A DNA stretch of 64,000 nt from NCBI RefSeq assembly GCF_030551875.1, contig NZ_JAUOZU010000007.1, forward strand, positions 372,001 through 436,000, written 5' to 3'. Shown in pieces: positions 17,862 to 26,472 of this stretch. Every line of letters starts with the position of its first letter. Within the stretch, counting starts at the first letter, position 1. This stretch comes from Fluviirhizobium alvei (lineage in GTDB: Bacteria > Pseudomonadota > Alphaproteobacteria > Rhizobiales > Rhizobiaceae). The notes under the pieces are model-generated. The model had not been told where the DNA came from. It ran no database searches and saw only the letters and a program-made list of their open reading frames with translations. The position numbers and the translations under genes are program-made.

Positions 17862-19166
17862 TCACTCCATCAGGGGCGACCAGGCCGGATCGGAAGCGAA
17901 GGCCGGGGTCTGAATCCGCTGCTCGTTGTAACCGGTCAGGTCGATGGAATAGAGCGCCGGGCCGCCGGAACCAGCCGGCTGGCGGAAGAACATCAGAACG
18001 CGTCCATTCGGAGCCCAGGTCGGACCTTCGTTATGGAAGCCGGTCGTCAGGATCCGCTCACCGGACCCATCCGGCTTCATGACGCCGATCGAGAACTTGC
18101 CGCCCGACTGCTTGGTGAAGGCGATCAGATCGCCGCGCGGCGACCATACCGGCGTCGAATAGGCGCCATCGCCAAAGGAGATACGGGTCTGTCCCGAACC
18201 GTCGGCATTCATCACATAGAGCTGCTGACGTCCACCACGGTCGCTTTCGAACACGATCTTCTGGCCATCCGGCGAATAGGACGGCGAAGTATCGATTGCG
18301 GCCGTCGAGGTAAGCCGGGTCGTCGTGCGCGAACGCAGGTCCATCGTATAGATGTTCGCGTTGCCCTTGACCGAGAGGCTCATGATCACGCGTTGGCCAT
18401 CCGGCGAAAAGCGCGGCGAGAAGGTCATGCCGGGGAAATTGCCGACCACGTCGCGCTGCCCGGTTTCGAGCTGCAGGAGATAGACGCGGGGCTGGTTGCC
18501 CTCAAACGACATGTAGGTGATTTCCTGCTGGTTCGGCGAGAAACGCGGCGTCAGCACGATGTCGTTCGAGCGTGTGAGCGTGCGGACGTTGAACCCGTCC
18601 TGATCCATGATCGCAAGCTGGCGCTGACGGGCATTCTTCGGGCCGCTTTCGGAAACGAACACGATGCGCGTATCGAAATAGCCCTTTTCGCCGGTCAGCT
18701 TCTCATAGATCGCGTCGGCGATGATATGGGCAAGGCGGCGCCAGTTTTCCGGCCGGGTGTAGAACTGCTGGCCGATCAGCTGCTGGCCACCATAAGTATC
18801 CCAGACGCGGAACTCGGCACGAAGACGGCCATCGCCTTCCTTGCTGACGCGACCGACGACCAGAACCTGGGCGTTGATGGTCTTCCAGTCTTCGAAGCGG
18901 GGCGGCGCATCCGGGTTGGAGATCTGCTGGATGAAGGCTTTCTTGTCGATCGGCGCAAACAGCCCCGAACGCTTGAGATCGGCCGCAATCACCTGCGAAA
19001 CCTGAGCCCCGACGCCATCGCCCGACAGAAGATCGGTGATGGCAATCGGCATGGGCTCAACATTGCCCTTGCGGATATCGATGCGCACCTCTGCGCTGGC
19101 AGCCGTTCCGAAGACCGCGACGAACGCGAACATCAAAAGCGCCTTGAGAATTGGGTGTCTTGTCAT
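17862..19166 (-). CDS. tolB: Tol-Pal periplasmic beta-propeller TolB
   Basis: The periplasmic hub of the Tol-Pal system, bridging TolA and Pal during outer-membrane constriction. The 434-residue protein has a signal peptide ending AASA, an N-terminal alpha/beta domain ([17 protein letters not shown]), and a six-bladed propeller. The propeller repeats are of the type [50 protein letters not shown] and [13 protein letters not shown]. The order and strand match tolQRAB-pal-cpoB. Length is normal. Confidence 0.97.
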   Translation of the reverse strand: MTRHPILKALLMFAFVAVFGTAASAEVRIDIRKGNVEPMPIAITDLLSGDGVGAQVSQVIAADLKRSGLFAPIDKKAFIQQISNPDAPPRFEDWKTINAQVLVVGRVSKEGDGRLRAEFRVWDTYGGQQLIGQQFYTRPENWRRLAHIIADAIYEKLTGEKGYFDTRIVFVSESGPKNARQRQLAIMDQDGFNVRTLTRSNDIVLTPRFSPNQQEITYMSFEGNQPRVYLLQLETGQRDVVGNFPGMTFSPRFSPDGQRVIMSLSVKGNANIYTMDLRSRTTTRLTSTAAIDTSPSYSPDGQKIVFESDRGGRQQLYVMNADGSGQTRISFGDGAYSTPVWSPRGDLIAFTKQSGGKFSIGVMKPDGSGERILTTGFHNEGPTWAPNGRVLMFFRQPAGSGGPALYSIDLTGYNEQRIQTPAFASDPAWSPLME

Positions 19167-19228
19167 CCTCTGTCAGCCTTTCAGCCTACTTGTTCTCGTT
19201 GAAACGGCATGTGCCGCCATGGAAATTC

Positions 19229-20392
19229 TCACATCATGTCGCCGGGACTGAAGTTGACGACGACGACCTTCCAGGTCTCGTACTTGTCCTTCGGCAACTT
19301 GTCGAAGGGCGCCGACTTCATGACCGCGCGGATGGCGCCGCCCTCGAGCGCGCGCCGGGCGGTATCATCGCCGCCGGTGCCCTTGGCTTCGGGACGGCCG
19401 ATGATTTCGCCATTTTCATCCAGTTCGAACCGCACCGTGATCACGATGTCGCTCGACGTGACCTGACCGGGCATGATCGACCAGTTATTCTCGATGATGC
19501 CACGCAGCGCATTCAACTCATCCTGAGAGAGCTTCTCGCCGCCGGTGGGCGTATCTCCGCCAAAGGCCTTGGTCTTCTTGTTGCGCTTGGCGCCGCCCGC
19601 TTCGCTATCGACCTTGTTGAGAAGGTCAGAAATCTGGTCGGTATTGAAGTCCGATTCTTTGGACGTAGTGGACTTGGCCGATTTCTTGTTCTTCTCGGTC
19701 TTCTTGCGGTCCTGCGTCTTGGCGGTCTTGGCCTCGGCGACCTCGACCTCCTTCTTGTCCTCTTTCTTCTTCTCTTCGGACTTCTTGGCGGTTTCCTTCT
19801 TTTCTTCCTTCTTCTCCTCGGTCTTTTTCACCTCGGCGATTTCAGGTCGCGTTGCAGGAACCGGCACATTGTCCGGAACAGGCTCTTCCTTGGCAACTTC
19901 GGCAGGCTTGTCTTCGGTCGGCTTGGCATCGGGGCGCGGCTCGGGCTTCACCTCAGCCTGCGGTTCGGCCTTGGCAGCAAGCTGTGTCGCGGGCTCGACC
20001 TGCTCTTCCTTGATGATCTCTTCGATCTCGACCGGCTTTTCCGCCTTTTCCGGCGTCACCTGGTCCGATTTCTCGGGAGCGCCCGCCTTCTGCACATTGT
20101 CAGGCTTTTCCGTCGGGGTCGGAACGGATTCGAGATCGAAATCGTTCTCGCCGACATTCTGGGCATTGTCCTTGACATCTTCGCGCTTGGTCTGCTCCTT
20201 GGCAGACTCTTCCTTCTTGGGAGCAGTCTTGTCACCCTGCTGGATCTGGGTCGTGTCTTCGATCGGCACAAGCTCGACGGGCAGCGCCTCCGACATGGTC
20301 AGCTCGAAGGGTTCCGGCGAGCCAAACGACAGCAGGAGGTAGGCCAGCAGCATGCTGTGCAAAGCGATCGATGTGACAATGCTGCCCTTCAT
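19229..20392 (-). CDS. tolA: Cell envelope integrity protein TolA
   Basis: It spans the periplasm to couple the TolQR motor to TolB and Pal. The 387-residue protein has one N-terminal membrane helix (SIVTSIALHSMLLAYLLLSF). A very long Lys/Glu/Pro-rich region follows (about 45-270), predicted as extended helix. The compact C-terminal TonB-like domain contains LSQDELNALRGIIENNWS, VRFELDENGEIIG and PKDKYETWKVVVVNFSP. The frame opens with GTG at 20395; I use the ATG at 20392. It is 10 bases downstream of tolR, in one operon with tolQ and tolB. Confidence 0.96.
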   Translation of the reverse strand: MKGSIVTSIALHSMLLAYLLLSFGSPEPFELTMSEALPVELVPIEDTTQIQQGDKTAPKKEESAKEQTKREDVKDNAQNVGENDFDLESVPTPTEKPDNVQKAGAPEKSDQVTPEKAEKPVEIEEIIKEEQVEPATQLAAKAEPQAEVKPEPRPDAKPTEDKPAEVAKEEPVPDNVPVPATRPEIAEVKKTEEKKEEKKETAKKSEEKKKEDKKEVEVAEAKTAKTQDRKKTEKNKKSAKSTTSKESDFNTDQISDLLNKVDSEAGGAKRNKKTKAFGGDTPTGGEKLSQDELNALRGIIENNWSIMPGQVTSSDIVITVRFELDENGEIIGRPEAKGTGGDDTARRALEGGAIRAVMKSAPFDKLPKDKYETWKVVVVNFSPGDMM

Positions 20393-20402
20393 CACCTTAC
20401 CG

Positions 20403-20873
20403 TCAGTTCCCCGTTTCCGGCTGTGTCACCAGACCGATATTCTTGAAGCCGGCGGCCTGAATGCGGCCCATGACCGACATGATCGAACCATAATCGGTGC
20501 CCGCATCGCCGCGCACGAAAATGCGCTCCTCGGCACCCGCCTTCGCGATGGCCTGAAGCTTCGGCACCACTTCGTCGATAGCGACGGCCACTTCGGATTC
20601 GTCGCCGAAGAAGATCTTGCCGTCCTTGTCGACCGAAATGGTGATCGGCTTCGTATCCGAATTCATTTCCTTGGCCTGGGTTTCCGGAAGATCGATCGGC
20701 ACGCCGGTCGTCATCAGTGGCGCCGCGACCATGAAGATGATCAGAAGCACGAGCATGACGTCGACGAGCGGCGTCACGTTGATTTCGCTGACCGGAGCCT
20801 TCTTGCCGCCGCCGCGGCGGCGTCCGCCACGACCGCCGGACGATCCGGCTTGAGGAGCTGCACCCATACCCAT
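20403..20873 (-). CDS. tolR: Biopolymer transport protein TolR
   Basis: A proton-channel subunit of the TolQR motor in the inner membrane. The 156-residue protein has a Gly/Arg-rich cytoplasmic N-terminus and one membrane helix with the conserved protonatable aspartate in INVTPLVDVMLVLLIIFMVAAP. A periplasmic domain follows with DKDGKIFFGDE and IFVRGDAGTDYGSIMSVMGRIQAAGF. It starts 15 bases after tolQ. Confidence 0.97.
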   Translation of the reverse strand: MGMGAAPQAGSSGGRGGRRRGGGKKAPVSEINVTPLVDVMLVLLIIFMVAAPLMTTGVPIDLPETQAKEMNSDTKPITISVDKDGKIFFGDESEVAVAIDEVVPKLQAIAKAGAEERIFVRGDAGTDYGSIMSVMGRIQAAGFKNIGLVTQPETGN

Positions 20874-20888
20874 CCGACAGGTCCCCGC

Positions 20889-21608
20889 TTACTGCGCCGC
20901 GGCGCGCGGCTGCAGCCGCTCGTCGATCTGGCGCGAGAGAATGGCGGAAAATTCGTCGGCAAAGCCTTCCATGCGGGCAACGAGCTTGCCAGCGTCACCG
21001 GAGAACTTGTTGTAGGCGATAACCGCGGGAATTGCCGCTACCAGACCGATCGCCGTTGCCAGAAGCGCTTCGGCAATACCCGGCGCGACGACTGCGAGGT
21101 TGGTGGATTTGGAGGCCGCAATGCCCTGGAACGAGGTCATGATACCGACGACGGTACCGAAAAGACCGATGAACGGACCAGCCGAACCGATCGTCGCGAG
21201 CGAGGAAAGCCGCGCTTCGAGCACTTCGGTTTCGCGTGCGAGCGTGACATCCATGGCGCGATCGATACGCATCTGCAGTCCGATCGGCGAACGCGCACCG
21301 CGCTCGAAACTCTTCTTCCATTCCCGCATGGCCGAAACGAAGATGGCGGCGGTTCCGGCAACCTGGCGTTCCGACAAAGTGCGATAGAGTTCTTCAAGCG
21401 ACTGGCCGGACCAGAAGACCTGCTCGAAACTGTCGAGCTGGCGACGGAAACGCCCGTAATTGACAAATTTGTCGACCACCATGGCCCATGTCCAGACCGA
21501 TGCGCCGAGCAATCCCAGCATGACCAGCTTGACGATGAAGCTGGCTTGCATGAACAGAGCCCAGAGGCTCACATCCGTATGCGCTGCTGCCAGATTTGCA
21601 GTTTCCAT
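20889..21608 (-). CDS. tolQ: Biopolymer transport protein TolQ
   Basis: The ExbB/MotA-type subunit of the TolQR proton motor. The 239-residue protein has three helices: near the N-terminus (FIVKLVMLGLLGASVWTWAMVV) and two in the C-terminal half (LATIGSAGPFIGLFGTVVGIMTSF and ALLATAIGLVAAIPAVIAYN). The start ATG has a GGAAATT site. It is the first gene of tolQRAB. Unlike the arrangement I know from many rhizobia, no ybgC or ruvCAB lies directly upstream; a two-component gene pair does. Confidence 0.97.
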   Translation of the reverse strand: METANLAAAHTDVSLWALFMQASFIVKLVMLGLLGASVWTWAMVVDKFVNYGRFRRQLDSFEQVFWSGQSLEELYRTLSERQVAGTAAIFVSAMREWKKSFERGARSPIGLQMRIDRAMDVTLARETEVLEARLSSLATIGSAGPFIGLFGTVVGIMTSFQGIAASKSTNLAVVAPGIAEALLATAIGLVAAIPAVIAYNKFSGDAGKLVARMEGFADEFSAILSRQIDERLQPRAAAQ

Positions 21609-21875
21609 AATTTCCAGTCCCCGAATCCAAATAGCCGGCCATGAGAAAGTTCCCAGCCCGGGCGGCGTTGATCGTAATGTTCGTCGCTAGTCAGCTGGAT
21701 CTGCAGCCTTTGGCATAAACCGGCCCATGTCTGCACATGCTAGCCTTCTTGCTGCCAAATTTGGTAAAAGGAAGGCGTGCGCTGCACAAAACTTGAGTGA
21801 AGTCACTAAGACTCCATTATGGTTAAAAGAGTGTTAGCACAACGGTATGTTCGGCGGTTTTCCGATTGACGGTCA

Positions 21876-22799
21876 TCAAGTCTGCATCAGCACATTCGCA
21901 GCCTTCACCGCAGCCGATGCCCGGTTCTCGACGCCGAGTTTAACATAGATCTGCTCGAGATGCTTGTTGACCGTGCGCGCCGACAGGCCGAGAATATCGC
22001 CGATATCCCGGTTGGATTTGCCCTTGGCGATCCAGACCAGAACCTCGGATTCCCGCCCGGTCAGCGCAAAGGTCTGCCGGAGCTTTTCGCCATCATTCTG
22101 TTGCGTCTGTCCTGTAAGACGGAAGAGATGCTCGTCCTGACCGATGGATCCCAGAAACGAGAGGACCAGAACCGCCCCGCCCGTTGCCTCGATCGATATG
22201 CCCTGGTCCTGCGGCTGGCTGCCATTCTCGCGCTGCAAGAGCCAGGCGCGGATCCGGCCAGACACGGTTTCAAGCCCGTCGTCCGAACCCATGGCAGCGT
22301 TGATCAGGCGGACGGCCTGCGGCGTCGACCACAGCGTCTGGCCGTTGCGTCGAGTGGCGAGCAGATGGCGACCCGCCGCATCGAGCGCCACACGCGCACT
22401 TTGCGCCGAACGAGCATTGGCAAGATGGACGCGGATACGGGCCCGCAACTCTTCGATATTGATCGGCTTGGTCAGGTAATCGACGCCACCCGCACCCAAT
22501 GCCCGCACGACATGTTCGGTTTCCGTAAGACCCGTCATGAAGATTACCGGAATCTGCGCCACCGACGGCAGCGCCTTGAGCCGCGCGCAGGTTTCGAACC
22601 CATCCATGGCCGGCATGACGGCATCGAGCAGGATCAGATCCGGCGTGATTCGTTCGACGATCGAAAGCGCGGAGGATCCCGACGTCGCGATCAGCACCGA
22701 ATAGCCCGATTGCTCGAGCGCGTCGGTGAGAAAACTCAACGAGTCCGGGCTGTCATCGACCAGAAGAACGATATCGCGGGGTTGCTGGGCAGGGTTCAT
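21876..22799 (-). CDS. LuxR-family two-component response regulator
   Basis: A 307-residue regulator. The N-terminal receiver (residues 8-125) has the acidic pair D15/D16, phospho-acceptor D59 (LILLDAVMPAMDG) and K111 (YLTKPINIEEL). A central segment (about 135-235) resembles a small PAS-like domain. The C-terminal LuxR helix-turn-helix is LTGRESEVLVWIAKGKSNRDIGDILGLSARTVNKHLEQIYVKLGV (read here as motif parts LTGRESEVL, KSNRDIGDILGLS and TVNKHLEQIYVKL). Its ATG overlaps the stop of the NCS1-kinase gene by four bases (ATGA), so the two are translationally coupled and surely work as a pair. Likely target is the divergent urt promoter, by position only. Confidence 0.9.
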   Translation of the reverse strand: MNPAQQPRDIVLLVDDSPDSLSFLTDALEQSGYSVLIATSGSSALSIVERITPDLILLDAVMPAMDGFETCARLKALPSVAQIPVIFMTGLTETEHVVRALGAGGVDYLTKPINIEELRARIRVHLANARSAQSARVALDAAGRHLLATRRNGQTLWSTPQAVRLINAAMGSDDGLETVSGRIRAWLLQRENGSQPQDQGISIEATGGAVLVLSFLGSIGQDEHLFRLTGQTQQNDGEKLRQTFALTGRESEVLVWIAKGKSNRDIGDILGLSARTVNKHLEQIYVKLGVENRASAAVKAANVLMQT

Positions 22800-25700
22800 G
22801 ACACCGCCTCCTCGCGGGCAATCTTGCGCAGGTCTGCCAGAAAGGCATCGATGTTGAAAGCCCGCACATGGGCCGACATGACTTCGGCAAAATGCCGGTT
22901 ATCCGGCTCCTTGGCGAGTTCCGCCAGTTTTGCCTCGATGCCGCGGACATAGCCGATCTCGCCGAGCCGGATCAACTCCTCGACATGGTGGATGCCGGGC
23001 GTCCGCATCTCGCCCCCCTGCTCGTCCATCGTTTCCATCGGGGCGATTGCATAGACCCATTCGAAACCGAGCCAGGCGGCCAGACGATCATGCAACTGGC
23101 GAAAATCCACCGGCTTGGCAAGGGCATCGTTATGACCATCCGAACCGCTCGGCGCCATACCGCTGTCACCGACATTGGCCGACAGCATGATGATGGGTGC
23201 AGTTTGACCGAGATCGCGCAGACGGCTCACCAGTTGCCAGCCGTTCATGCCGGGCATCGAGATGTCGACGAGGAATATGTCGGGTCGACCGCCTTCGAGC
23301 AGCGTCAGGCATTCAGGACCGGACGAGGCCGTCAACACCACGAAATCGAGCGGCACCAAAGCTTCGCGCATCAATTCGCGATGCTCCTCATTGTCATCGA
23401 CCACCATGACCGTGCGACGCGGCCCGGAATAGGTGAGGATCTTGCGGTCCGGCGCCGGTGTCGCCGGTCGATCGAGCCCATAGAGCATGAGCTTGACCCG
23501 GAAGGTGGTGCCCCTGCCCTCTTCGCTGTCGACCCGGATTTCGCCGCCGAGCGTCTGGGTGAGGAGACGCGTGATGGTGAGACCAAGACCGAGGCCCGGC
23601 GCCAGTTGCGACTGGCTGCCCGATCCGCGCTGGAACGGTTCAAAGATCACCTCGAGATCCTCGCGCGATATGCCGGACCCGGTATCGCTGATCGAAAAAG
23701 TCGCGACCTGGTTACGATACTGGATCGCCAGCTCCACCCGGCCCCGCTCGGTATATTTGACCGCGTTAGTCAAGAGATTGATGAGGATCTGGCGCAGGCG
23801 CTTCTCATCGGCCCGCACATATTGCGGCAAAGCCGGATCGCGGCGCACCGAGAATTCGAGCCCCTTCGCTTCGGCCTGCGGCCGGATCATCCCGCTGATC
23901 TGCTCGAAGAAATCATGCGTGTTGATTTCGTTGGAATAGACCTGGAGCCGACCGGATTCGATCCGCGAGATATCGAGAAGACCATCGATGAGGCCGGAGA
24001 GATAATCGGCGCTGCGCTTGATCACCTTGATCGCGGAACGTTTGGTTTCCGGCACCTGTTCATCGCGTTCGAGAAGCTGGGCATAGCCAAGGACGGCATT
24101 CAGCGGCGTGCGCAGCTCATGGGTCAGTCCCACGACGTAACGGCTCTTGGCACGGTTGGCGGATTCCGCCACTTCCTTGGCCTGCTGCAGTGCTGCATCC
24201 GTCTTCTTGTGGGCGGCGATTTCCTTGAGCAGCAGCGTATTCTGGCGCGAGCTTTCCTCTTCGGCCACCACGCGGCTGTCATGGGCCAGCACGAAGAACC
24301 AGGCCGCGATGCCCGAGAGAATCGAAAAGACCAGAAAGACAACCCAGGTCGTGCGGTTGACGACATCGGCAGTCTCCGGCGACAGGTTTCCGGCCCGGAT
24401 GGCGACCATCCAGAGGATGAGACCGATGGCGGCAATGACCGTGAAGGTAATCAGAGAATAACGACCCAGACGGGTCGAAAGCTGCGCCAGAACCGGTTCC
24501 GGCAGAACCGCGCTTGCGACTTCGGCAACCTGGTAATTGAGCCGCGCCTTCGGCTTGCAGAGATCGTGACAGCGACTGTCGAGCGAGCAGCAGAGCGAAC
24601 AGATCGGCGCCGAATAGGCCGGGCACCAGGCCATGTCCTCCGGCTCGAAAGGATGTTCGCAGATCGAGCAGGTGATGGTGCTGAGGCTCTTCCACTGCCG
24701 GCGCGGCTTGCGGGCGAGGTAATACTTCCCATCCGTCGCCCAGGCGATCAGGGGCACGGTGATGAAGGCGACGATCGGCGCGATATAGATGGCAAGCGAG
24801 GCCGCATAGTCGCCGAACAGGCCGAAATGCGCCGAGAGCGCGATGGCCGCCGTGATCAGCATGCCGCCGAAGCCAACCGGATTGATATCATAGAGATGGG
24901 CGCGCTTGAACTCGATGCCCGGCGGCGACAGGCCAAGCGGCTTGTTGATGAAGAGATCGGCCGAAATCGTGCAGAGCCAGGCAGCGGCGATAATGGAGAA
25001 GACGCTCAGTGTTTCCTCAAGCAGCTTGTAGATGCCGAGTTCCATCAGAAGCAGCGCGATCGCCACATTGAAGAACAGCCAGATGACGCGGCCCGGATGC
25101 GAATGGGTGAGGCGCGAGAAGAAATTCGACCAGGCGAGCGACCCGGCATAGGCATTCATGACATTGATTTTCAGCTGCGACACCACCACGAAGGCTGCCG
25201 TCAGCACCAGCGCCACCGTATGGTTCGGCACCATATAGCCGAAGGCGGTCACATACATATGGGCCGGATCGGCGGCCTGATCGGCCGGAATGCCGGAACT
25301 GAGCGCGAGCACCACCAGAAAGGAGCCAGCGAGCAGTTTCGGCGCCCCCACCACCACCCAGCCCGGACCGGCCAGGAAACGCAGGAAGCGCTGCATCAGC
25401 GATGGCGGGCGATGATCCGCCGGCAGAAAGCGCAGGAAGTCGACCTGCTCGCCGATCTGCGACATCAGCGCCAGGATGACGGCGGATGCGGCGCCGAATT
25501 TTGCCAGATCAAAGGGCGCAATCGTGCCGATCTCGCCGGATTCCGCACCCTTGCCGGCAAAGCCGAGCCAGAGATCGAACTTCTGCCAGTCCGAAAAGGC
25601 AATGAAGATGAAGGGCAGGATGTTGAGGATGATCCAGACCGGCTGCGTGATGAGCTGGAACTTCGAAATCATCCGCACGCCGTAGGTAACGAGCGGGATG

Positions 25701-26179
25701 ACGGCCACCGCGCTGATGATATAGCCGAGCCAGAGTGGAACGCCGAACACCAGTTCGAGCGCACCCGTCATGATCGATGCTTCGATGGCAAAGAGGATGA
25801 AGGTGAAGCTCGCATAGATCAGCGATGTGAGCGTCGAGCCGATATAACCAAAGCCGGCTCCGCGCGTCAAAAGGTCGATATCGACGCCATGGCGGATCGC
25901 ATAGCGGCTGATCGGGATGCCGATGACAAGCAAGACGATCGAGGCAACGATGATGGCGAAAATGGCATTGGTGGTGCCGTAGGAGAGCGTGATCGTGCCG
26001 CCCACAGCTTCGAGCGCCAGAAAGGAAATCGCACCGATCGCCGTCTGCGAAATGCGGGCAGGCGAATACTGCCGGGCACTTTTGGCCGTAAAACGCAGCG
26101 CGTAATCTTCCAGCGTCTGGTCGGCGACCCAGCGATTGTAGTCGCGGCGGACGGGGATGATGCGCTGGCGTGCGGTCAT
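22796..26179 (-). CDS. NCS1-type permease fused to hybrid histidine kinase/receiver (transporter-like sensor)
   Basis: An 1127-residue fusion. Residues about 45-485 form a multi-helix permease of the purine-cytosine/allantoin (NCS1) kind. Residues 504-541 are a Cys-rich module (C504, C507, C519, C527, C530, C531, C537, C541). Two further helices follow at about 574-594 and 611-631, then a coiled coil. The HisKA domain has the H-box THELRTPLNAVLGYAQ (H687). The HATPase domain has N805 in NLLTNAVKY, the G1 box DTGSGIS, and GLGLGLTITRLL. The receiver (923-1036) has D972 in LVDISMPGMNG, and a helical tail ends the protein. Sensors built on transporter domains are known (for example CbrA with an SLC5 module); this one uses NCS1. 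Divergent from urtA and coupled to a LuxR regulator, it probably senses or transports a nitrogenous solute. The ligand is inference. Confidence 0.9.
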   Translation of the reverse strand: MTARQRIIPVRRDYNRWVADQTLEDYALRFTAKSARQYSPARISQTAIGAISFLALEAVGGTITLSYGTTNAIFAIIVASIVLLVIGIPISRYAIRHGVDIDLLTRGAGFGYIGSTLTSLIYASFTFILFAIEASIMTGALELVFGVPLWLGYIISAVAVIPLVTYGVRMISKFQLITQPVWIILNILPFIFIAFSDWQKFDLWLGFAGKGAESGEIGTIAPFDLAKFGAASAVILALMSQIGEQVDFLRFLPADHRPPSLMQRFLRFLAGPGWVVVGAPKLLAGSFLVVLALSSGIPADQAADPAHMYVTAFGYMVPNHTVALVLTAAFVVVSQLKINVMNAYAGSLAWSNFFSRLTHSHPGRVIWLFFNVAIALLLMELGIYKLLEETLSVFSIIAAAWLCTISADLFINKPLGLSPPGIEFKRAHLYDINPVGFGGMLITAAIALSAHFGLFGDYAASLAIYIAPIVAFITVPLIAWATDGKYYLARKPRRQWKSLSTITCSICEHPFEPEDMAWCPAYSAPICSLCCSLDSRCHDLCKPKARLNYQVAEVASAVLPEPVLAQLSTRLGRYSLITFTVIAAIGLILWMVAIRAGNLSPETADVVNRTTWVVFLVFSILSGIAAWFFVLAHDSRVVAEEESSRQNTLLLKEIAAHKKTDAALQQAKEVAESANRAKSRYVVGLTHELRTPLNAVLGYAQLLERDEQVPETKRSAIKVIKRSADYLSGLIDGLLDISRIESGRLQVYSNEINTHDFFEQISGMIRPQAEAKGLEFSVRRDPALPQYVRADEKRLRQILINLLTNAVKYTERGRVELAIQYRNQVATFSISDTGSGISREDLEVIFEPFQRGSGSQSQLAPGLGLGLTITRLLTQTLGGEIRVDSEEGRGTTFRVKLMLYGLDRPATPAPDRKILTYSGPRRTVMVVDDNEEHRELMREALVPLDFVVLTASSGPECLTLLEGGRPDIFLVDISMPGMNGWQLVSRLRDLGQTAPIIMLSANVGDSGMAPSGSDGHNDALAKPVDFRQLHDRLAAWLGFEWVYAIAPMETMDEQGGEMRTPGIHHVEELIRLGEIGYVRGIEAKLAELAKEPDNRHFAEVMSAHVRAFNIDAFLADLRKIAREEAVS

Positions 26180-26261
26180 ACGACTTCAACGGTCTCCGGA
26201 TTGCTCAATTTGGAAGCAACAATCGATATTGAATAATTTTCAGCCAGAAGCAACGGATTTC

Positions 26262-26302
26262 CCGAACGTTCGGCTCCTTTGGAACCACGACCGGCGAACG
26301 TT
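26262..26302. promoter_or_regulatory. Repeated CGAACGTT motif in the kinase-urtA divergent region
   Basis: CCGAACGTTCGG (26262-26273) is a perfect 12-base palindrome, and its core CGAACGTT recurs at 26295-26302. The two cores are 31 bases apart, about three helical turns. They lie 85-125 bases upstream of the sensor-kinase ATG. Candidate dimer-binding sites; the protein is unknown. Confidence 0.4.
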
Positions 26303-26358
26303 TTTCAAGAGCCCGTCGCAGGAAGCAGCGACACCTTATTCCCCCTTTCCCCCCTTGG

Positions 26359-26378
26359 CATACGTCAAATGACGTATG
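26359..26378. promoter_or_regulatory. Perfect palindrome upstream of urtA (candidate operator)
   Basis: CATACGTCA-N2-TGACGTATG is a perfect 9+9 inverted repeat. It lies about 95 bases upstream of the urtA ATG in the divergent region shared with the sensor kinase. Its size and symmetry fit a dimeric regulator such as the adjacent LuxR-type protein. I saw no sigma-54 (TGGCAC-N5-TTGC) promoter here. Confidence 0.55.
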
Positions 26379-26472
26379 TCGCAATGCAGCATGGCGGCGG
26401 ATAGTCCCCTCAGACAACGGAAATTAAGGCTTTCTTAAACCGTTGCGCCACGAACAAGAGAGGGGAATTCCA

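Noticed and set aside
22868-26236. A 1122-codon open frame on the plus strand opposite the NCS1-kinase gene
   Set aside because: It is an Arg/His/Asp-rich antisense shadow caused by GC-rich codon use. It has no recognisable domain or ribosome site, whereas the minus strand encodes clear motifs throughout.
26351-26385. Possible sigma-54 promoter (TTGGCAT) upstream of urtA
   Set aside because: The -24-like GG is present but no TTGC element follows at the required spacing.
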